NCBI GenBank assembly: GCA_905221145.1
Contig: CAJNCA010000002.1
Coordinates: 124,001 to 188,000, forward strand
Length of the DNA stretch: 64,000 bases
Reading direction: 5' to 3'
Source: a bacterium
GTDB lineage: Bacteria; Bacillota; Bacilli; Lactobacillales; Streptococcaceae
The notes beneath the pieces were generated by a model that made no database searches, had not been told where the DNA came from, and saw only the letters and a list, made by a program, of their open reading frames with translations. Numbering within the stretch: the first letter of the stretch is position 1; each line of letters begins with the position of its first letter. Position numbers and translations under genes: made by a program. Of this stretch, positions 1 through 7,705 are shown piece by piece.

Positions 1-75
1 ATCACAGAGAAAATTGACTAGTTTTAATTATACGAATCTGAATCTACGAAACTAAAGTATTGACGAAATGAATAA

Positions 76-104
76 TGAAAAGCCTTAATTGTAAGGCTTT
101 TTTG
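76..104 (+). terminator. Rho-independent terminator
   Basis: The inverted repeat AAAGCCTT-AATTGT-AAGGCTTT is followed by a T run. It would end a transcript entering from the left. The first 75 bases hold at most the last few codons of an upstream gene (a TAG at 19-21 or a TAA at 53-55 could be its stop); I cannot tell which frame. Confidence 0.75.
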
Positions 105-201
105 GTGTTTTTATGATAGAATATAGGTAGTTATAATCGAGAGCAACTTAGAAGCAGTAAAAAAATATTATACGTAAAATAATCAAAATTAGGAAGATAA
201 A

Positions 202-945
202 ATGACAGAAATTGATAAAAGGAATTTAAAAAATTATCTTTATTGTACATTTGGAATTACTTATATAGCTTGGGGGCTTCTTACCATATTTACTCAATCT
301 CATATTTTGGAATTAGAAACATTTATAGGGAGAATGTTACATATAGTAGGTGCACTTGGACCAGCTATTGCAAGTGGCTTTTATTTAAAAAGTAATAATA
401 TAAAATTTAAACATTTTTTATTTAATAAGATAGAAAATAGTAGTATTTATTTCATTTATCATATGTTAGCAATTTTGATACTATTTTCTGTATCTTCCTT
501 AGAATTAAACGGAGTATCAATTTATCTGATGCCATTATTCTTTATACAACTAATTTTTTTTGGTGGTGGACATGAAGAATTAGGATGGAGAGGAATATTA
601 CAACCATTACTTGATAAAAAATATACTTATTGGCAATCTAATTTGATTGTAGGATCAATTTGGGGAATATGGCATCTGCCTTTATGGTTTATAGTTGGAG
701 AAAGTCATCAAGGATTTCCTTTTATTTTATTTTTTATATATACATTATTTTTAAGTTTTGTTTTAGGGCTTCTTTACCGTCAAACGAAATCTGTGGGATA
801 CTGTGTATTATTTCATTCATTCGCAAATTTGTTAAATCTCTATTTTGTGTTAAAAATTAATCTTATTTTTATTATCATTTTTATTGGTTATTTGATTTAT
901 ACTATATTGGCGAGTAATAGAATTAGTAAGGAAACAACATTTTAA
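202..945 (+). CDS. CPBP-family intramembrane metalloprotease
   Basis: A 247-residue, very hydrophobic protein with about seven or eight predicted membrane helices. It carries the three CPBP/Abi (CAAX protease and bacteriocin-processing) motifs: EExxxR as E125-E126-L-G-W-R130, a tryptophan/histidine motif W154-G-I-W-H158, and a C-terminal histidine H205 in HSFANLLN. In the family these glutamates and histidines are the metal/catalytic centre inside the membrane. Members act in CAAX-like cleavage, bacteriocin self-immunity or signalling; nothing nearby gives a substrate. The start ATG has AGGAAG seven bases upstream, and an extended -10 (TGATAGAAT at 114-122) lies about 80 bp before it. Visibly AT-rich compared with the later housekeeping genes, suggesting acquired DNA. 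Confidence 0.85.
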   Translation: MTEIDKRNLKNYLYCTFGITYIAWGLLTIFTQSHILELETFIGRMLHIVGALGPAIASGFYLKSNNIKFKHFLFNKIENSSIYFIYHMLAILILFSVSSLELNGVSIYLMPLFFIQLIFFGGGHEELGWRGILQPLLDKKYTYWQSNLIVGSIWGIWHLPLWFIVGESHQGFPFILFFIYTLFLSFVLGLLYRQTKSVGYCVLFHSFANLLNLYFVLKINLIFIIIFIGYLIYTILASNRISKETTF

Positions 946-1099
946 AATTTAGATCAGGATATCCATTATTGAAAGTAACGTATGGTCATTCTAGATAATC
1001 AATGTTAGAGACTTTTCTATTTGTTGAGACATCACTGCTTGTACGAGCTGATTAAACATGAGTGTAGCTAGTGAAAGTTCTACAGTAAGGAGTTTAAAC

Positions 1100-1906
1100 A
1101 TGAAATTCCATGAATTTGGTGATAAGAATTCGCCTCCTATTTTACTGATACATGGTGGTGGAAGTTCTTGGTGGAATTATCTTCGTCAAGCACGAATCTT
1201 GTCAAAAGAATACCGTATTATTCTACCCACTTTGAATGGCCACGGCGAGGAATATCAACTTGATTATGTTTCTACTGAAGATTCTGCTTTGGAGATTATA
1301 GACTATATCAAAGCAAACTGTGGTGGGAAATTGTTTGCAATCGGTGGTGTTTCACTTGGTGGTCAAATTGCCATAGAGCTTTTATCTTTAGATAGTGAAA
1401 TTGCTGAGAAGGCCATTATAGACGGAAGCCTCTGTATTCCTCAACCAAGGTTAGCTAAAATCAGCATCTTTCTAGTGTCTCTATTTGGTAAACTGATGTT
1501 CAATAAATTCTCTTGCAAACTTCAGTTAAGCATGATGAACAAACTCTATCCTAAACTGGCTTATCCAGAGGAAATAAAAGCTTATTATTTGGAGGATTTG
1601 CCAAGGACGCCTATCAAAACATTGGTGACCATTTACAAAAACTATATGGGATGTTACAAGCTGAAAGATATGATTTCTGCTAGCAAGGCTCAGGTTCTGT
1701 ATATCTATGGTGAAAAAGAATTGAACTGTGTGAAAGAATCAGCGAAATTATTTCATCAGCTACATTCAAATACAATTTTGTATGAAGCAAAGGGCTATAA
1801 CCACGGCTATTTATCAGCTTACCTGCCTCATGAGTGGATTAATCTGGTGGTGTCATTTTTAAAGAGTGACTCATTAGAAATGTGTAACGAATTTGATGTG
1901 CCATAA
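1100..1906 (+). CDS. alpha/beta hydrolase
   Basis: A 268-residue alpha/beta hydrolase. It shows the oxyanion-side HGGGSSWW segment (residues 18-25), the nucleophile elbow G-V-S85-L-G-G and a late histidine (H235 in YNHGY), as expected for a Ser-His-acid triad; the acid is probably in the YGEKEL segment. No signal peptide, so cytoplasmic. The substrate is unknown. I chose the ATG at 1100 because AAGGAG sits seven bases upstream; an in-frame extension to 1058 adds 14 residues with no ribosome-binding site and precedes the conserved fold. The next coding remnant (ADP-ribosylglycohydrolase) begins 11 bp downstream with its own GGAGG, so the two were probably one operon. Confidence 0.85.
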   Translation: MKFHEFGDKNSPPILLIHGGGSSWWNYLRQARILSKEYRIILPTLNGHGEEYQLDYVSTEDSALEIIDYIKANCGGKLFAIGGVSLGGQIAIELLSLDSEIAEKAIIDGSLCIPQPRLAKISIFLVSLFGKLMFNKFSCKLQLSMMNKLYPKLAYPEEIKAYYLEDLPRTPIKTLVTIYKNYMGCYKLKDMISASKAQVLYIYGEKELNCVKESAKLFHQLHSNTILYEAKGYNHGYLSAYLPHEWINLVVSFLKSDSLEMCNEFDVP

Positions 1907-1917
1907 GGAGGAATACC

Positions 1918-2046
1918 ATGCTTGGAGCAATAGTTGGAGACATTGTTGGTTCTGTTTACGAATGGAACAATATCAAAACGAAGGATTTTCCTTTATTTCT
2001 TGAGGATTGTTTTTTCACGGACGATACGGTAAGTCCGAACCGTTGA
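1918..2046 (+). pseudogene. 5' fragment of an ADP-ribosylglycohydrolase gene
   Basis: An ATG with AAGGAGG upstream opens a frame of 42 codons. Its first 37 residues read as the start of a DraG-type ADP-ribosylglycohydrolase: MLGAIVGDIVGS, then a Trp-Asn segment and the metal-binding F-T-D-D-T motif. Immediately after TDDTV the similarity stops and a TGA follows. The matching C-terminal end, with the G-G-D-S-D-T metal motif, reappears at 2770. The central part of the enzyme (about 170 residues in typical homologues) is missing, so this is not an active hydrolase. Its ribosome-binding site is intact and a 42-residue peptide could still be made. Confidence 0.85.
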
Positions 2047-2150
2047 ATGTGTAAGCTTGTTAGTGAAACGTAGCTAATCCTCAAAATAAAGAAACTAAAA
2101 CTCCATTATTTTGAGATGACAACCTAAATTGGTTTTAAGGAGGTGTTATA

Positions 2151-2768
2151 TTGATAGAGAGCAGACCTGAGTTTGATAAAATCACATCCTTTGATGAATT
2201 TAATAAATACTACTGGTATCGTGATGAACTTTCACAGATATGCAGGTTATTAGGACTTGAATATAGAGGTACCAAGCAAGAACTCAATCATATTATTGAG
2301 CAGTACTTTAAGGGGAATTTGATTAAAAAATCATCAACAAAAAGAAAAAAGAAACAAGTAGAAGTCGTTGCCTTAGATACGTCTTTACTTGAATGTGGAT
2401 TCTCCTTTAATGCAGACTTTAGAGAATATTTCTCAACTTTAACAGATGTTTCGCCCTTTAAATTTACTGCTGATATGGCGACAGCTTGGAGAAAAGTAAA
2501 AAAAGAACATGATTTAGCTTTTACAATTCAAGATATGCTAAAAGTTTATTATGGAAATTCAAACTATGCCAAGTATGATCATTCGGTTTGTCAATGGAAT
2601 CAATTTTTAAAGGATTTTTGTGCAGACAAAAATAGTCGTAACTACTCCAATAAATTAAAAGTGGCCTCTATCCTATGGAAAGAAGTTAGAAATTCAAGTA
2701 ATGAAAAAATTTATTCAAATAATCTTTTGAGTGAATATGCTGGTAAAATAAAAGAATATTGTAAGTAG
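2151..2768 (+). CDS. SAP-domain / DUF6434-like protein inserted in the hydrolase gene
   Basis: A 205-residue basic protein beginning at TTG, chosen because a near-perfect AAGGAGGTG lies five bases upstream. Residues about 18-55 (YYWYRDELSQICRLLGLEYRGTKQELNHIIEQYF) resemble a SAP helix-extension-helix nucleic-acid-binding motif, followed by a Lys-rich linker (KKSSTKRKKKQ) and a C-terminal region resembling the DUF6434 family. The function is unknown; DNA binding is inferred from the SAP-like helix and basic linker. The gene and its leader (about 2033-2768) replace the middle of an ADP-ribosylglycohydrolase gene, whose C-terminal codons resume within two bases of this stop. No transposase or terminal repeat is visible. 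Confidence 0.7.
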   Translation: MIESRPEFDKITSFDEFNKYYWYRDELSQICRLLGLEYRGTKQELNHIIEQYFKGNLIKKSSTKRKKKQVEVVALDTSLLECGFSFNADFREYFSTLTDVSPFKFTADMATAWRKVKKEHDLAFTIQDMLKVYYGNSNYAKYDHSVCQWNQFLKDFCADKNSRNYSNKLKVASILWKEVRNSSNEKIYSNNLLSEYAGKIKEYCK

Positions 2769-2769
2769 A

Positions 2770-2940
2770 AACGCCATCTCACTTGGTGGCGACAGTGATA
2801 CACTTGCTGCAATCACTGGCAGCATAGCAGAGGCAGCTTATGGTATTCCTGATTGGATAAAGGAAAAGGCCTACTCTTATTTGGATGAACCCATAAATGA
2901 TGTACTCAGGCGATGGGATAATAAGGTTGATATAAAATAA
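2770..2940 (+). pseudogene. 3' fragment of an ADP-ribosylglycohydrolase gene
   Basis: In frame from AAC at 2770 to TAA at 2940 is the C-terminal end of a DraG-type ADP-ribosylglycohydrolase: NAISLGGDSDTLAAITGSIA, a GIPDWI segment and a short tail. The G-G-D-S-D-T aspartates are the second set of metal ligands of this fold. There is no start codon or ribosome-binding site of its own. Together with 1918-2046 this is one gene interrupted by a replacement rather than a simple insertion, because the middle of the protein is absent. Confidence 0.85.
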
Positions 2941-3062
2941 AAGCGTTTCAATCTCCAGTACGTCATATTTCTCTTTTCCGTATTTTCATTGTATAATGGT
3001 AGTACATTTACTTGCGTACGATGAAATATAAACATTTTTTATGAATATTAAGGAGAAAATCA

Positions 3063-3944
3063 ATGAAAAAAGCAATGTTAATTATCAACCCTACCTCTGG
3101 TGGTGAGAAGGCTTTGGATTATAAAGAAAAGCTGGAGAATAAAGCAAAAGAATACTTTGAATATGTGGAAACCAAAATTACTGAAAAAGCGCTGGATGCA
3201 ACCAATTTTGCTGAAGAGGCTTCTCGTGAGCAGTACGATGCAGTGGTGTGTTTTGGTGGAGATGGGACTGTCAACGAAGTCATTTCGGGTATTGCTGAGA
3301 GAGCCTACGTTCCTAAGTTAGGTATTATTCCTGGTGGGACGGGTAATCTCATTACAAAACTGTTGGAAATCAATCAAGACATAGATAGCGCTATTGATGA
3401 ACTTGATTTTAACTTAACCAATAAGATTGATATCGGTAAAGCAAATGATAACTATTTTGGTTATATCTTTAGTATCGGCTCTCTTCCAGAGGCGATTCAC
3501 AATGTTGAAATAGAGGACAAGACAAAATTCGGTATTTTAGCCTATGCTGTAAATACCATGAAGTCTGTCATGACGGATAAAGTCTTTAACATTAAGGTTG
3601 AAACAGAAAATGGAAATTATGTTGGTGAAGCGAGTCATGTTTTGGTTCTCTTGACAAATTACTTCGCTGACAAAAAAATCTTTGAAGAAAACAAGGACGG
3701 CTATGCCAATATTTTGATTCTAAAAGATGCTTCAATATTCTCCAAATTATCCGTCATTCCTGATTTATTAAAAGGCGATGTTGTCGCAAATGATAATATC
3801 GAATATATCAAAGCGCGTAATATTAAGATTTCTTCAGATAGTGAATTGGAGTCAGATGTTGATGGCGATAAATCGGATAACCTACCTGTAGAAATCAAAG
3901 TCCTAGCTCAGCGAGTAGAAGTATTTTCAAAACCGAAAGAGTAA
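3063..3944 (+). CDS. diacylglycerol-kinase-family lipid kinase
   Basis: A 293-residue soluble protein of the DAGK_cat (DagK/YegS/YtlR) family. It begins with the nucleotide-binding INPTSGG loop (residues 8-14), has the family signature G-G-D-G-T-V-N-E at about residue 66 and the P-G-G-T-G-N segment near residue 96. These enzymes phosphorylate diacylglycerol or related lipids with ATP at the inner face of the membrane, recycling DAG from lipoteichoic-acid synthesis. The ATG follows AAGGAG by seven bases. A TATAAT at 2992-2997 is a likely -10. Whether the substrate is DAG or another lipid cannot be read from the sequence. Confidence 0.88.
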   Translation: MKKAMLIINPTSGGEKALDYKEKLENKAKEYFEYVETKITEKALDATNFAEEASREQYDAVVCFGGDGTVNEVISGIAERAYVPKLGIIPGGTGNLITKLLEINQDIDSAIDELDFNLTNKIDIGKANDNYFGYIFSIGSLPEAIHNVEIEDKTKFGILAYAVNTMKSVMTDKVFNIKVETENGNYVGEASHVLVLLTNYFADKKIFEENKDGYANILILKDASIFSKLSVIPDLLKGDVVANDNIEYIKARNIKISSDSELESDVDGDKSDNLPVEIKVLAQRVEVFSKPKE

Positions 3945-4007
3945 AAGGTAAAAATTAGTTTATTATTCACAACGAAATTAAGTTCTATATCAACGATTGG
4001 AGGAGGA

Positions 4008-4499
4008 ATGAATTCTCTATTTGATGAATTTCGAACAATTTGTTCTCATTTAAACCAAGTCGGAATCACTCCGACGCTCATGGGGTCTTTGGGGTTTGAA
4101 TACCGATCAAATGAAGAATGGGGGCCGTCTGACATTGACATTCATGTGCCTGGTGATCCTAGAGGTTGGGAAGCACCTGATCATCTCAGAATTTATGAGT
4201 GGGACAAGATAATGAAAGTGATGAAACACTTAGGCTATGCCTTAATAGATATTCATGAGCATGAATTCCAAAAAGATGGTCTGAGTGTTGAATTCGGAAG
4301 TATCGATTCTTTACCTGATTTTGCAGGAGTTTCGGAATCGGATATAGAGCTGATTCATCTCGAAAACATCACTTTTCGCGTTCCAAGTTTGGAACAGTTT
4401 TTAAGTATTTACAAGGCTTCTTCCCAAGATTCTTATCGAAATGAGCACAATAACAATAAGGATTTTAAAAAAATTGAGTGGCTGGAAAAATATTTGTAA
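4008..4499 (+). CDS. nucleotidyltransferase-fold-like protein of unknown function
   Basis: A 163-residue soluble acidic protein. The segments TLMGSLGFEY and PSDIDIHV are spaced like the GS...DxD core of the minimal nucleotidyltransferase fold (GSxxx followed by D-x-D), with a third acidic position in SVEFGSID. This suggests a MNT/Rel-like nucleotidyltransferase relative, for which I know no assigned function. Similar streptococcal proteins have been annotated as phosphoribosylanthranilate isomerase; I see no TIM-barrel signature and the length is too short. The ATG is preceded by a strong GGAGGAGG. It sits alone, 63 bp after the lipid kinase, and ends just before a terminator. Confidence 0.6.
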   Translation: MNSLFDEFRTICSHLNQVGITPTLMGSLGFEYRSNEEWGPSDIDIHVPGDPRGWEAPDHLRIYEWDKIMKVMKHLGYALIDIHEHEFQKDGLSVEFGSIDSLPDFAGVSESDIELIHLENITFRVPSLEQFLSIYKASSQDSYRNEHNNNKDFKKIEWLEKYL

Positions 4500-4510
4500 A
4501 TCATCATTTG

Positions 4511-4548
4511 AAAAGTAGCAAGTTGTAAGACTGGCTGCTTTTTTTATT
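4511..4548 (+). terminator. Rho-independent terminator
   Basis: AAAAGTAGC pairs with GCTGCTTTTT across a 14-base loop and is followed by a run of eight T. It ends the 4008-4499 transcript, so the amylase downstream starts from its own promoter. Confidence 0.75.
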
Positions 4549-4583
4549 TATAGAACCAAACCACTAGAATCTACGGACAAGCC

Positions 4584-4612
4584 TTGAAAATAAAATACGA
4601 AAGTAGTATACT
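4584..4612 (+). promoter_or_regulatory. Sigma-A promoter of the GH13 amylase gene
   Basis: TTGAAA (4584-4589), a 17-base spacer and TATACT (4607-4612). The predicted start of transcription is near 4619, immediately before a cre-like site and 58 bp before the GTG start codon. Confidence 0.8.
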
Positions 4613-4624
4613 AGAATCACAATC

Positions 4625-4640
4625 ATGAAAACGTTTGCGT
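4625..4640 (+). promoter_or_regulatory. cre site (CcpA operator)
   Basis: ATGAAAACGTTTGCGT matches the catabolite-responsive-element consensus WTGNAARCGNWWWCAW at 14 of 16 positions, including the central CG. It lies about +7 to +22 from the predicted transcription start, a position where CcpA typically blocks elongation or clearance. It implies glucose repression of the amylase gene. Confidence 0.75.
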
Positions 4641-4676
4641 CGTAAATGCAACCAAGTAAATCAGGAGACAAATACA

Positions 4677-6419
4677 GTGGAAGTAACAGCCATTTACCAC
4701 AGACCAGAGTCGGAGTATGCCTATCTTTACAAGAATAAAAAGCTTCATATTCGGATTCGAACTAAGAAAGAGGACATTGAAAGTATCAACTTGCATTATG
4801 GTGATCCTTTTATCTTTATGGAGGAGTTTTATCAAGGTACAAAGGAAATGGCCAAGATAACCTCAGATTCCTTATTTGACTATTGGCATGTTGAAGTGTC
4901 CGTTGGCTTTGCACGTATCCAGTATCTTTTTGAACTCACAGATACAGAAGGCCAGAGCATTTTGTACGGCGATAAAGGGTGTGTTGAAGATTCTCTAGAA
5001 AATCTTCATGCTATTGGAAATGGATTTAAGTTGCCTTATATTCATGAGATTGATGCCTGCCAGGTTCCTGACTGGGTTTCAGATACGGTATGGTATCAGA
5101 TATTTCCTGAGCGATTTGCCAATGGAAATGCCCTATTAAACCCAGAAGAGACTTTAGACTGGGATTCTTCTATCACACCTAAGAGTGATGATTTCTTTGG
5201 TGGTGATTTACAGGGGATTATTGACCATCTGGATTACTTGCAAGACTTAGGAATTACGGGTCTCTATATTTGTCCCATCTTTGAATCTACGAGCAATCAT
5301 AAGTACAATACGACGGATTACTTTGAAATTGACCGTCATTTTGGAGACAAGGAAAGCTTTCGGGAGTTGATTGAGCAGGCACATCAGCGTGGCATGAAAG
5401 TCATGCTGGATGCTGTATTTAATCATATTGGTTCGCAATCGCCTCAATGGCAAGATGTTGTCAAAAATGGTGAGCAATCTGCTTATAAGGATTGGTTCCA
5501 TATTCAACAATTCCCAGTGACTACTGAAAAGCTAGCTAATAAGAGGGAACTACCTTATCACGCTTTTGGTTTCGAGGACTATATGCCTAAGCTAAATACA
5601 GCCAATCCAGAGGTCAAGAACTATCTTTTAAAGGTTGCGACTTATTGGATTGAAGAGTTTGATATTGATGCTTGGCGTTTGGATGTGGCTAATGAGATTG
5701 ACCATCAGTTTTGGAAGGATTTTCGCAAGGCAGTTTTAGCTAAAAAACCTGATCTTTATATCCTTGGAGAAGTCTGGCATACGTCTCAGCCTTGGTTAAA
5801 TGGCGATGAGTTTCATGCGGTTATGAATTATCCTTTATCTGATAGTATCAAGGACTATTTTTTACGAGGTGTTAAGAAGACAGACAAATTCATCGATGAA
5901 ATCAATTGCCAGTCTATGTATTACAAGCAACAGATTTCAGAAGTTATGTTTAATCTCTTGGATTCGCATGATACTGAACGAATCCTGTGGACGGCTAATG
6001 AAGACATTCAACTGGTCAAATCAGCCCTAGCCTTTCTCTTTTTACAAAAAGGAACACCGTGTATCTATTACGGAACAGAGTTATCCTTGACAGGAGGACC
6101 AGACCCAGATTGTCGTCGTTGTATGCCTTGGGAACGTGTATCGAGTGACAATGATATGCTGAACTTTATGAAGAGGCTGATTAAGATTCGCAAACATGCG
6201 TCAACAACCATTCATCATGGCAAGCATAATCTCCAAGAAATCAAAGCTGATGTAGTAACCTTGCAATGGAATTACGATGGACAGGCCCTCAAAGCGATTT
6301 TTAACCAGTCCAAAGAAGATTACCTTTTAGAGAAGGAAGCAGTAGCACTAGCAAGCAATTGCCAAGAATTAGAGAATCAGCTTGTCATCTCTCCAAAAGG
6401 ATTTGTGATTTTTCATTAA
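4677..6419 (+). CDS. GH13 neopullulanase / cyclomaltodextrinase
   Basis: A 580-residue alpha-amylase-family enzyme without a signal peptide, so it cleaves imported maltodextrins, cyclodextrins or pullulan fragments in the cytoplasm. An N-terminal beta domain (about residues 1-120, CBM34-like) precedes the barrel. The four GH13 motifs are present: D245-AVFNH (region I), WRLD336 with the nucleophile, GE365 as the acid/base, and SHD432 as the transition-state stabiliser. Length and N-domain fit the neopullulanase/maltogenic-amylase group. I place the start at GTG 4677, with AGGAG nine bases upstream; the frame stays open to a TTG at 4635, but that codon lies inside the cre site and has no ribosome-binding site. 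It is a single-gene unit, probably CcpA-repressed. Confidence 0.9.
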   Translation: MEVTAIYHRPESEYAYLYKNKKLHIRIRTKKEDIESINLHYGDPFIFMEEFYQGTKEMAKITSDSLFDYWHVEVSVGFARIQYLFELTDTEGQSILYGDKGCVEDSLENLHAIGNGFKLPYIHEIDACQVPDWVSDTVWYQIFPERFANGNALLNPEETLDWDSSITPKSDDFFGGDLQGIIDHLDYLQDLGITGLYICPIFESTSNHKYNTTDYFEIDRHFGDKESFRELIEQAHQRGMKVMLDAVFNHIGSQSPQWQDVVKNGEQSAYKDWFHIQQFPVTTEKLANKRELPYHAFGFEDYMPKLNTANPEVKNYLLKVATYWIEEFDIDAWRLDVANEIDHQFWKDFRKAVLAKKPDLYILGEVWHTSQPWLNGDEFHAVMNYPLSDSIKDYFLRGVKKTDKFIDEINCQSMYYKQQISEVMFNLLDSHDTERILWTANEDIQLVKSALAFLFLQKGTPCIYYGTELSLTGGPDPDCRRCMPWERVSSDNDMLNFMKRLIKIRKHASTTIHHGKHNLQEIKADVVTLQWNYDGQALKAIFNQSKEDYLLEKEAVALASNCQELENQLVISPKGFVIFH

Positions 6420-6478
6420 AGAGCAATTATGAGCGTCAGGAAAGTTTTAGTATAGAGAGCATTTTACAAACAGACTAT

Positions 6479-6507
6479 TTGTCGTCTTGCTACAATTGAT
6501 ATATAAT
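6479..6507 (+). promoter_or_regulatory. Sigma-A promoter for 6539-7570
   Basis: TTGTCG (6479-6484), 17 bases, TATAAT (6502-6507), 32 bp ahead of the first start codon, which has AGGAGG. Confidence 0.7.
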
Positions 6508-6538
6508 TTAACTTAGAGTAAATAGGAGGATTAATCAG

Positions 6539-6850
6539 ATGGAATTAAAAGATTTTACAGCAAAAGAACAGGAAATGATTAAGAAGGGACTGACTACGTC
6601 TAAGATTAGTGACAAGGAAACTGCTGAGAAAATTCTTGCGCTTGTACCACAAGACTTGATTAAGCGCATCCCGTTTTTCGTCAGAAAACATGCTACGACA
6701 CGTACGATTAAACGCATTTCAATTGAACACCCTGAACTCTACGCTGCAGCTCAAACAAGTGGTGAAATACCAGAAAAAGAACGCGAAGAATTGCGTCAGA
6801 TTATCACGACTATCTTTGAACAAAAGATGAATAAGCATAGTATTAAGTAG
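6539..6850 (+). CDS. conserved hypothetical protein, 103 residues
   Basis: A small, charged, helix-rich soluble protein that I do not recognise as a named family. The N-terminal 60 residues look like short amphipathic helices (DFTAKEQEMIKKGL, DKETAEKILALVPQDLIKRIPFF). The centre is basic (VRKHATTRTIKRI) and the C-terminus is another helix rich in Glu and Arg. No cysteine or catalytic motif. AGGAGG lies seven bases before the ATG, and a clear promoter is 32 bp upstream. Its stop is followed after three bases by the next start, so it is translationally coupled to a serine hydrolase. Confidence 0.65.
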   Translation: MELKDFTAKEQEMIKKGLTTSKISDKETAEKILALVPQDLIKRIPFFVRKHATTRTIKRISIEHPELYAAAQTSGEIPEKEREELRQIITTIFEQKMNKHSIK

Positions 6851-6853
6851 AGA

Positions 6854-7570
6854 ATGAAGATATTTTTTATTGGCGGTCTAGGAAGCAATGTCTATCATAG
6901 CAAGGATTTTCTTCAAGAACTAGATTCGCAGGTCTGTTTTCTAAATCCGTATGAAAAGCATCTTCGAGATGAAACAGAATTGAAAGCATGGTTTAAAAAT
7001 ACGATTGTTGAGAAAGAATCTATCTGTCTGATAGGCCATTCTCTTGGAGGGGATTTGGCTCGTTATCTCGCGTCGGAATTTCATGAAGTGAAAAAACTGA
7101 TTCTTTTGGATGGTGGTTATCTAGATTTAGATAAGATTTTACCTTTAGATGCAGAGTTAGAGGAAGCTAAAAACTATATCGAATCTCAAGTCGTTTCGGA
7201 CTTAAATCTTCTTATCTCTAAAGAGAAATCCGAAGCAAAGCATTGGTCAGAAAATATGGAGGAAGCTGTAAGACAGTCTTATCACTGGAATGCGGAGTAT
7301 GATAGATATGAGTTAGCTATAAATTCTGAAAATATAGAAGCTATTCTTCGACTACGGCGGAAAATACAAGCTTTTAAGAGAGAAGTGGGGGATACCTTAT
7401 TTATTAGTCCTCGCTATCCTAATGAAGCTACATGGAGAGAGGAAGCCCTAAAAGAATTGCCAGATTATGTTGATACTATTTTTTTAGAAAACTTTAGCCA
7501 TGAGCTTTATACTGAAGCACCTAAAGAAATTGCTAGTCTCATTAATAAGTGGCTCTCTTGTTCTCACTGA
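6854..7570 (+). CDS. alpha/beta hydrolase
   Basis: A 238-residue soluble hydrolase. It begins directly with the first beta strand (MKIFFIGGLGSN) and has the nucleophile elbow G-H-S63-L-G-G and a C-terminal H216 (NFSHELY). Both Ser and His of a serine-hydrolase triad are therefore present. The oxyanion loop is G-G-L-G-S. The substrate is unknown; RBBP9/YdeN-like small esterases are the nearest kind by look. The ATG lies three bases after the previous stop and has no strong ribosome-binding site, so translation probably relies on coupling. Confidence 0.75.
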   Translation: MKIFFIGGLGSNVYHSKDFLQELDSQVCFLNPYEKHLRDETELKAWFKNTIVEKESICLIGHSLGGDLARYLASEFHEVKKLILLDGGYLDLDKILPLDAELEEAKNYIESQVVSDLNLLISKEKSEAKHWSENMEEAVRQSYHWNAEYDRYELAINSENIEAILRLRRKIQAFKREVGDTLFISPRYPNEATWREEALKELPDYVDTIFLENFSHELYTEAPKEIASLINKWLSCSH

Positions 7571-7633
7571 GCTACTTGTATTGCTTGAAATGGTATAAGA
7601 TTTAAATCTACAAGTCACTAAGTCTCATATAAC

Positions 7634-7687
7634 AAAAAACGAACAGGCTCTTTTTCTGTCATTCAGAAGAGAACTTGTTCGTTTTTT
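7634..7687. terminator. Bidirectional terminator
   Basis: AAAACGAACA at the left pairs with TGTTCGTTTT at the right, with additional inner pairing (CTCTT with AAGAG). A-run and T-run flank both sides, so it can stop the + hydrolase transcript and the - permease transcript, which converge here. Confidence 0.8.
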
Positions 7688-7705
7688 ATGAACTTGGTTT
7701 GCTTT

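Noticed and set aside
2941..2956. A cre site (AAAGCGTTTCAA) before the lipid kinase
   Set aside because: The spacing between CG and CA is one base short of the consensus and it lies too far from a start codon.
4008..4499. Annotation as phosphoribosylanthranilate isomerase, sometimes used for streptococcal homologues
   Set aside because: At 163 residues it is too short for the TrpF barrel and shows GS...D-x-D spacing of a nucleotidyltransferase-like fold instead; no tryptophan genes nearby.
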